From Sabellastarte sp. h YS-2021 (taxonomy: Eukaryota; Annelida; Polychaeta; Sabellida; Sabellidae): DNA of 64,000 nt. Below are positions 56,861 through 64,000 of this stretch, in pieces. Within the stretch, counting starts at the first letter, position 1, and every line of letters starts with the position of its first letter. Under the pieces are notes generated by a model. That model worked only from the letters and a program-made list of their open reading frames with translations, made no database searches and was not told the origin of the DNA. Location of the stretch: contig OZ024931.1 in assembly GCA_964017235.1 (NCBI GenBank), positions 123,267,530-123,331,529 of the forward strand, given 5' to 3'. The translations under genes and the position numbers were made by a program.

Positions 56861-58327
56861 AGTACAAGTTTTATTGGAAGGTTACATTTTCCTCTCCTTC
56901 CTTGCCAGAATTACTTGTAACATGACCCCAACTTCAAAATTGGCTGGGTTGTGTGATAATTCATGATTACAGAATAGCGCCCTAAATAATACATTTTAAA
57001 TTCTCTATAGGAGCACAAGAAGACTTACTTCAAGCAAAGGTTTTAACTCTTGGAAAAGCAAGTTTCAACATCAACACTGGACAATTGATAAAAAAAATGT
57101 CAAAAATTGAGGAAGATAGAGAAATTTCTTGTAACTGATGTAAGTCCTGTGCATTTAATAACAAAAGCTCAAGCTTTTTACTTCACAATTTTTGTTTTAT
57201 TTTTGTGTCATTAAAACATTAATAGGCAAGTTTAAAATAAGTCAATATGCAATGACAAACAAACAGGAATTATTATTATGACAACAGATAGATATTTTCA
57301 AATCAAGTCATTTACTCTCTTTTAAGGGACAGAACATCAATCTTTTTACAGGAGAAACTTGTTTGTCCATTTATTTTCTATATTCCAATTAATTCTTTAT
57401 TTTAGTGCTTTCCTTTGGTTCTGTGGTTGTTTTGCAATTATTTTAGCCATGAAAACAAACCCTCTTTAATGCAACTATATTTGATTTGGTTCAGTCGATT
57501 GTAGTAAATGGAATATTTGATTAGCATAGCCCTCATAATGCACCTTGTTACCATTACCTGTGAATTATTGACAAGATAACTGTTTATATTTCTCTGGTGT
57601 CCTGTGTAATTGATGTACATTAAGAGGCACTATAGTCAATGAAATTTTAATTCCTATATTCATGCCTTTTATCATTTTACAAGAATCGGCTTGAAAAGTC
57701 TTTTAGCAGTGTAGTGGTTTCACAGATAAATATTAGCCACACTTTCTCCACTCTTGCTAATATAACCATAAAATTAACCCAGTGTAAGATAAATCTGTAA
57801 TGGACTAATATTACCTCACGTATGTCTGCTACATTACCTTACAAAAATTAATTAACATAGGGAAAATGTTTGCAAGACATATCCTAAAAGTGTGTACTAA
57901 AAAGTCTCCCCACCGACTCAGAATTTCTGTTCACTTTATTCTATTGATTGTTGTCATGTTTTGAGAAGTTATTGGGAAAAACATTTGGCAAAACATTAAT
58001 TGTAAAACAACTTTTTAGGTATATGGTATTAAATAATGTTATGGATTCAACAGACATATGTTACACATTTAAATTCTAACATTTAAGAGTGATGTTTATA
58101 AATGAACATACTAAGGAGTGTCATAGACAAGTGTTAGATTGGGGCCTGTACCTACTGACATTCTCATTGTAAAAATCTTCTTAGAAAATATTATTTTTTC
58201 TTGGAAATAATTCTAAAAAAATTTGAAAAACAATTCAGACAATAGCAATTTTTCAAAATTCTCATAAAAGTCAATTTTCAATACAATTTCCTTCATACAT
58301 GATCCAGTACATTCATTTGAATAACTA
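56861..58327. other. No gene recognised
   Basis: A TTCTCTATAG acceptor-like site at 57007-57016 followed by a short in-phase frame was considered as an SR-gene exon but not accepted. Otherwise nothing. Confidence 0.4.
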
Positions 58328-58570
58328 GGGGGCCATGGTGGCGCAGTGGTAACACACTCGCCGCCCACCTCTGAGGTTGGCAGTTAAAAACCCTGGACCT
58401 TATGTGGGAAAGTTGGTAGTTGCTTACTGATGGTTGGAAGTTTCCAGTAAAGAACCTTGACCAACTGTATGTACTGGTTTTTATTGCCCACAAAACTACC
58501 TGTCGTGATATATGACCTGTACAGTGTTGAAAGTACAATGTAAAACCCCAAATAAATACAATAAATAAGT
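58328..58570 (+). mobile_element. SINE copy
   Basis: Same family as 20797: GGGGGCCATGGTGGCGCAGT head with a diverged B-box, TGTACTGGTTTTTATTGCCC, GTGATATATGACCTGTACAG and a CAAATAAATACAATAAATAA tail. No clear duplication. Confidence 0.9.
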
Positions 58571-59945
58571 AAACGTATGGATAATTATTATAATTCTGTT
58601 AATACTGCCTGTTTTTCACACAGCTATTTTTATCCTGGTTGTCACTGTTCCTTTCAGAATCCTCAACATTCTAAGGAATTACAAATTCTGAAAAATTTGT
58701 GTTATTTTTTTTAATTGTTTTCTAAGAAAACGATTCTTTCAACAATCTAACAATTAAGGCCTTTACAATATAATCCAATACACTAAGCTCCGACACAAAA
58801 TTACTTCAAACTAAAGATATTGATGAAATCTTTCCAAAATGGCCCCAGAAATACAAAAGTTGTGTGAATTTAAAACAGAGTTACATGTCATTAGCAAACA
58901 GTATTCTGATTCTGATAAAAGCTGTAGTAGAAATCTTAAAAATGAGGATCGTTCTGTATGGTGTTGTTTTGCTGGGTATACACAAGGTATGTGACCCAGT
59001 TTCAACTGAGTTGTCAGATCGTCGTGTATTGGCATTGCTGCTTATTTTATTATGAGTCTTTAGAGTGATTCTGAGATTCTGAGAATGTCAGTGAATATTG
59101 ACCAAGGTACTATCATGCAGCTCTTGTTTCTATTTTTATTAATATTACAAAAGGTGTTTCAACATATGAGGAAGTTTTGTAGTCAGTTTAAAGGCGTTGT
59201 CTGAGATCTAATCGGACTTGTTGTAAAGGGACTTTTGTCACACACTTTTTACTTCCTTCTTTTCTGTGTTCTTTTTAAAATTTGTGTACATAGTGTATGC
59301 GTTGTGTCTCTATTAACATAACAACGTTTGATTGAAGCATAAAGTGTTACATGGAGCATAATGAAATGATACATGTTCAATAGAATTGTCACAAGCAAAC
59401 ACCCAGTTTATGCCAGGGAGAATTTGACAAAATATCAAGTTGAAAGAAGTTCACAGTGTGTCTGTTTCTCTGTGCTACTTATATTCTCACACTCTAGATT
59501 TGTTACATTTATAACTGTGTTCAGTTTTTTTTTATTTCATTGTGACATGGGTTGGCAGACCTTGTTTTTTATCTATGACTTGTATTTTTATCATACTTAT
59601 ATATGCATAGCTTCTATATTCAGTTAAATTGCAATAAATGGTTTTTCTTTGATACCCTGAGATGTAAGCAAACATAATAAAAAGTTAAAAACTGATACTG
59701 TCAGTTAAGATGTGTTTATTTTTTGGTCTTGCTGTCTTGAAAAGAATCATTGTTGCTGAAGTTTAAATATTCTTTTCTAAATGTAACGTGTTTTGTTGTT
59801 TTTCTCATTCAAAGACACACTGTACATAAATCTGAGTAAAATGTTTGCTGCATAACTAGGTCAAGTGTTTCTAATACTTATTATTACCTGGTAATGTCTG
59901 CATGTTTACAGTGATCTGCTTTAAAATTCTTTTGTTAAAAGTTTT
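58571..59945. other. No gene recognised
   Basis: AT-rich; no feature supported. Confidence 0.45.
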
Positions 59946-60166
59946 AAAGTGTAGAGTAAGAAATGTAAAATTCGCCACATATCTGAAATTTGCCACATGT
60001 GGAAAGACTAATAAAATAAGTGAATTGAGGTGAGATTTGTTGATTGTATAGTAAATTAAGGCTTTTTGAACTGGAACAGACCAAAGTTTAAGACAAAAAA
60101 TCTTTTTTAATTAAGCTTTAAGCTTTTTAGAGGTGGCGAATTTTAGATTCCTTACTCTAACACTTT
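59946..60166. mobile_element. MITE-like inverted-repeat element, about 220 bp
   Basis: AAAGTGTAGAGTAAGAAATG and TAAAATTCGCCAC at the left are mirrored by GTGGCGAATTTTA and ATTCCTTACTCTAACACTTT at the right: arms of about 31 bp with a few mismatches. No ORF. TSD not resolved. Confidence 0.8.
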
Positions 60167-60189
60167 TGAATTACACAGAAGAATTTAAT

Positions 60190-61383
60190 GTGTGATATTT
60201 AAAATTACTACCTCTGCTAGAAGTTTATGTTTTGGGGTGCACTTGTCTGTGTTTGTGTTTACTCCAAAAGTAATAAACAGATCTTTATGAAATGTTTTCA
60301 TAATAGTTGGGTAAGGCCTGACCAAGGCTAATCCTATAATCTGGACATAAAAAGCCTGAATTTTTAAAAGTTCCGTTTGCAATGCATTTTCTGTGACTTT
60401 GGCTTTCTGGTTGACATTACAGCAGAAGCAAAAAAGCAGATCTTTGTGAAATGTGGGCATGGCTATAGGAAGAAGTAAGTAAGTGTCCCTTGAAAAGGAG
60501 ACAGTTATTGGTTCCACCCCCTTTTTTCAGACAGCCTATGCCACTGCCAAAGTTTATTCTAAGTTGAATATCACTCTAGATATAAGGCCTATCAAAATGA
60601 TTTTGGTAGTTATAATCTATAGGCATGGGAACATTTTTTGACAGGTACGAAATTGACCTTTGACCTTTATCAAGGTCACATGATCAAATGCAATTTTGTT
60701 CTTGTACGTCCTTTTCATCAGATTTTCTAAGAACTACTAGATAGGGATCAACAAAACTCGGCCAACTCTTTCCTCACATCACAAACTTGGTGCCAGTCAA
60801 ATTTTAGATCAATCAGGTCATAATTGATCGATTGAGAGCCGATTGATTATTGATTAGTAAAAGCATGCTGAAATTGACCCTTTTGGGCACATTGTGTGTA
60901 TCTTCTCACATTGAGGACCTTACACAGGTTCAATATGTTATTGATGCATGAAAATTGGCTTTGCAGCTTCAAAAGTTAGATCCTCGTGTTAATGTCACCT
61001 TTAAATCAGCCAAATCAAGTATCTTGGTATGCAGTATACAAGCAGAAGAGATTCATTAGTAAAATGTCAAATATCTCTTTTACTTTTGGATTTAGATCTT
61101 TGAAATGTATTGAGATGTAACAGGAAATAATGGCCTGGAATTCACATCAAATTCCCCTCTCCCCAAGCCCCCCTCAAGGTCAAACTGGGGCCATAAAGTT
61201 GAATTTATTGTATTTTGAAGTTTATGTACAAAATTTTTGCCAGAAATCCTATAAAACTTAATTGAATTATTCTTCAGGCTATTCAGCCTTAAGGTGTGGC
61301 TTTTGCTCCCTTCTTATCTTTCAAGGTCCGTTTTATGACCCTAAATGGATAAGATTTTCACTTATTGCTCAATATCTCTGTAG
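60190..61383. repeat. Older Helentron-like/satellite unit, left part
   Basis: 60560-60720 resembles the H1 leader (TAGGCATGGGAACATTTTTT, TGACCTTTGACCTTTATCAA, GGTCACATGATCAAA), and 61070-61210 is a satellite monomer with CCCCCCTCAAGGTCAAACTG. It stops at 61383 and resumes at 63500. Confidence 0.65.
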
Positions 61384-63499
61384 TTATTAAGTGGCCCGTC
61401 AGGGGCGCTTAATTGTTTTCACGTAAGTTCGACTGATGACCACCGCCGCCACCGCAGACAACTTCTTGGGCTTTCAAATTTTTCTTTCCTTCTTATCTTT
61501 CTTTAAAACTATAGGGGTGGGAAAAATTTTTGGGATACTTTGCGGAGACCTTTAGCTTTACTTAAGGTAACCTTAAGCATTTTTCAAAAACACCCCGTCA
61601 TCGTGTTTCGGAAAAAAACAGACACACCTATGCTATAAAATTTATCAGGTACATTCTAGACCTAAATCCGCAGGTCAGAAAGGATTTTCTGATCAATCGG
61701 ACCATAGATGCCTGACTGGGAGGCGTTTTATTTTCGTAAATTTTTTTTAAATGGGTACTTGATCTGTATCTCAAAAATGGTCAGGATTTCGGCGTTTTGT
61801 TGGAATAAGTTATTCAGCTACTTTTTGATAATCTTTCACATGCTGAAGTTTTAGCCCTGTTATAATCTACAATCTTAAGGTAAACTGAATGTCAAAAAAG
61901 GGGATTTTAGCCCTCCAGTTCACTTAGTTTTTGACTTTTTTCAACTAAACTTGGCATATATATATATTACGATTTACCAAAGGATTATCCTGACTTTATG
62001 GTGACCTTAAACTGTTAATATAATTGGAGCTATGGCCCCCCCTAAAGTCATAAAATTGGAATAAAGCCATCTGGCCATTTTCTTTTTCCTTATCTAATGT
62101 ATATTGATATTGAAGGGACATTCTCAGTTTATGGTCACCTTAAAGTTGCAATATAAATGACATTATGGTCACCTTACAGTGAAAAAAGGAAGTTTTCAGC
62201 CTCCAGCTATCTTATTGTTCAACTGCCCTGAGCTAAACTTTATGCACTTATAAAGGATGACAAAAGGGACATTCTTATTTTATGGTCACCTTGAAGTCCC
62301 AATATGAGTCAAGTTATGGCCACCTTACAGTGAAATGGTGGAGTTTTTAATCTCCAGCTATTGTATTGTTAAGCTGACCTCAGTTAAATTTTGCACACTT
62401 ATTAAAGATGAAAATAGGGACATTCTTATTTTCTTTCCACCTTGGAGTTCCAATACAAGCACAGTCATGGCCATCTTGAAGTAAAATGAGGGTTTCCTGC
62501 TCCCAACTGACTTACTGTTCAATGACATCAGTTCAACTTAACACATTGATTAAGTTTAAGGAAGACTTCTAATGACCTTTTTATTTAAAATTCCTGTATT
62601 TAAGAGACTTTGGCCAACTTAACATAATAAATATATAGTTTTCCTCCCACCTCATTTATTTTAAGACTTTTTAAAACCACACCTGCCACATGTATACTTA
62701 AAACAAAATTTCTGTTATCTGGCAAAGCAAACCTCCTAGTGTTTTTGAAGTTATGGCATCTTCAAAGAAAAAAATGAGGTAGTTAGCATGCAGTGATGTG
62801 GTTATTAATATATTGCAGCTGATCAGTGTTCATATAATAAAAATTCCCAATTTTAGGCACATTAAAAAAATCCCACATGTGGATATGACTTTTCCTTTTT
62901 GGGAAAAAAAGCATTAATTAATTCAGCCTTTTGTTTAGCAGCAGGAGTTGTTGATCTAGCTACTTATTCACATACAGTATGTAAATTGGTCAAATATATA
63001 GACTTGACTTCTTTCAGAAGATAAGATGACTGGAAAAAAACACTTTCTCATAAACAGTTGTTTTATCTTAAGCATATTTGTCTTAGAAAAATATTAAATA
63101 GCAATGAATTTTCAAAGGCATAAAATGCCTCAAAGATATGAGTGTCCCTATCTATAGCCAATTATAGTTTACTACAGTGTATCTTTATCATTATAAATCT
63201 AGGATTAAATATCTCCTGGAAAAAATTTACAATCCCAAATTTACGATCCCAAATTTACAGCAAAAATGATATATTCTTTTCATACAATATACCACTCTAC
63301 GAAACACAATAAGGGTCACATTGTGCTTACAGTCTAATACTGCAACTGATACAGTTTTTAGATAATCCACTTTCCATTAGATACAAAACACAGTAAAGCT
63401 TACCTTCTCCTTACAGTCTTATACCACAACTACTACAGCTTTCTTAACTCAAGTCTCCATCCAGGCCGCTCGTTTTTGTTAGCAAAAACCTTTTTCTAG
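61384..63499. mobile_element. Helentron-like element H3 (2116 bp)
   Basis: The 5' hairpin (TTAAGTGGCCC/GGGGCGCTTAA around GTCA, from about 61386) is followed by CCGCCGCCACCGC. About four units of roughly 140 bp lie between 61940 and 62560, each with GGACATTCTTATTT-type and GTCCCAATATGAGTCAAGTT-type phrases, related to parts of H2. The 3' hairpin GTTTTTGTTAGCAAAAAC (63472-63489) is followed by CTTTTTCTAG (63490-63499) and T. No protein. Confidence 0.75.
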
Positions 63500-64000
63500 T
63501 TGAAATTGGAACTTTGAAATGTATTGGTAAGCAACAATAAACTATGGCCTGGGATTCCAAAAATCACACCAAATTCAAAAGGGTGTGATTGTCCGGATGA
63601 TAACTTAAAAAGCACTTCACCTATTCACATAAAATTTGGCAAATAGGTTTGTTATATAGATGTCTGGAAATCATTAACTTTTGGAAGTGATCCAATACAA
63701 AATTGCCGACTTGTTAATGATTTACTAAATGTCACAATTTTTCTTAACGCTGAAAATGCTGAAACGGAGCAAGATAGAGCAATTTCAACGAAAATTTTGA
63801 CCCACAGGGTATCTGCAGAGGCTACTGGCAACTTTTCGCAAAAATCATTTTCCTGCCATGTTTGGCGGCCATCTTGAATTTCTACGTTAAACACAAAAAC
63901 CAGTTTATCTCAGAAACAGAGTGAGATAGAGCGATTTTGACGAAATTTTTGACCCGCAGGGTATCTGCAGAGTCTACTGGCAATTTTCCGAAAAAGTGTT
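63500..64000. repeat. Older Helentron-like/satellite unit, right part
   Basis: AACTTTGAAATGTATTGGTA and TATGGCCTGGGATTC continue the monomer pattern of 61100-61150 after the H3 insertion. Two repeated phrases of about 150 bp spacing (GACCCACAGGGTATCTGCAG at 63798 and its variant near 63951) follow to the window end. Confidence 0.6.

Noticed and set aside
56588-56920. 110-codon ORF with repeated FSxKxHxxxxKTYVF units
   Set aside because: It is the open frame of a 44-bp minisatellite.
57016-57137. Possible further SR-gene exon after a TTCTCTATAG acceptor, phase compatible with exon 3
   Set aside because: The in-phase frame gives about 33 residues ending at a stop, without RS dipeptides or conservation cues, and lies 30 kb away.

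Overview
This window looks like invertebrate nuclear DNA, most likely from a bivalve mollusc or another lophotrochozoan. It is AT-rich, has introns, and is packed with nested transposable elements: DIRS-type tyrosine-recombinase retrotransposons, Tx1/L1-like and CR1/L2-like LINEs, tRNA-headed SINEs with an (ATAA)n tail, and several families of Helitron/Helentron-like elements that carry central arrays of roughly 150-bp monomers (the organisation known from bivalve 'pearl' elements and BIV160-type satellites). The taxonomic call is an inference from repeat content, not from a marker gene.

The only host gene I can support is the 5' part of an SR splicing factor of the SRSF3/SRSF7 type on the plus strand. 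It has three coding exons at 21179-21309, 25965-26042 and 26490-26594, which together encode a complete RRM and a proline/arginine linker. Intron 2 uses a GC-AG boundary. The RS-domain exons were not found downstream, so intron 3 is either longer than 37 kb or the gene is incomplete here.

Layout. 0.36-1.7 kb: tandem array. 1.7-11.8 kb: a decayed DIRS element (DIRS-1) interrupted by a 5.7-kb LINE with a perfect 18-bp target-site duplication and by a short array. 12.3-12.95 kb: a 5'-truncated LINE, also with a duplication. 13.06-17.4 kb: a minus-strand DIRS element (DIRS-3) interrupted by an 815-bp hAT-like element. 18.2-20 kb: a decayed minus-strand CR1/L2-like LINE. 20.8-26.6 kb: a SINE in the proximal promoter, then the SR-protein exons with a satellite array in intron 1. 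27-35 kb: consecutive Helentron-like elements and a small inverted-repeat element. 36.8-38.9 kb: an element bounded by 22-bp palindromes, then a SINE with an internal minisatellite. 40.7-46.9 kb: DIRS-2 with inverted terminal repeats, an internal complementary region and two insertions. 47.8-52 kb: more Helentron-like elements. 53-55 kb: a foldback-like element with G-rich palindromic ends, inserted in an older Helentron-like 3' end. 56.4-56.9 kb: a 44-bp minisatellite. 58-64 kb: a SINE, a MITE and nested Helentron-like elements.

Four Helentron-like families share one architecture despite having unrelated sequences: a 5' terminal hairpin, an outer arm of that hairpin repeated in inverted form near the 3' end, a central tandem array, and a 3' hairpin (followed in three families by CTAG and then T). 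Because many insertions are nested and carry target-site duplications or local empty sites, much of the insertion order can be read from the sequence itself. No CRISPR array, rRNA or functional tRNA gene was seen. All transposon proteins found are broken except LINE ORF1.
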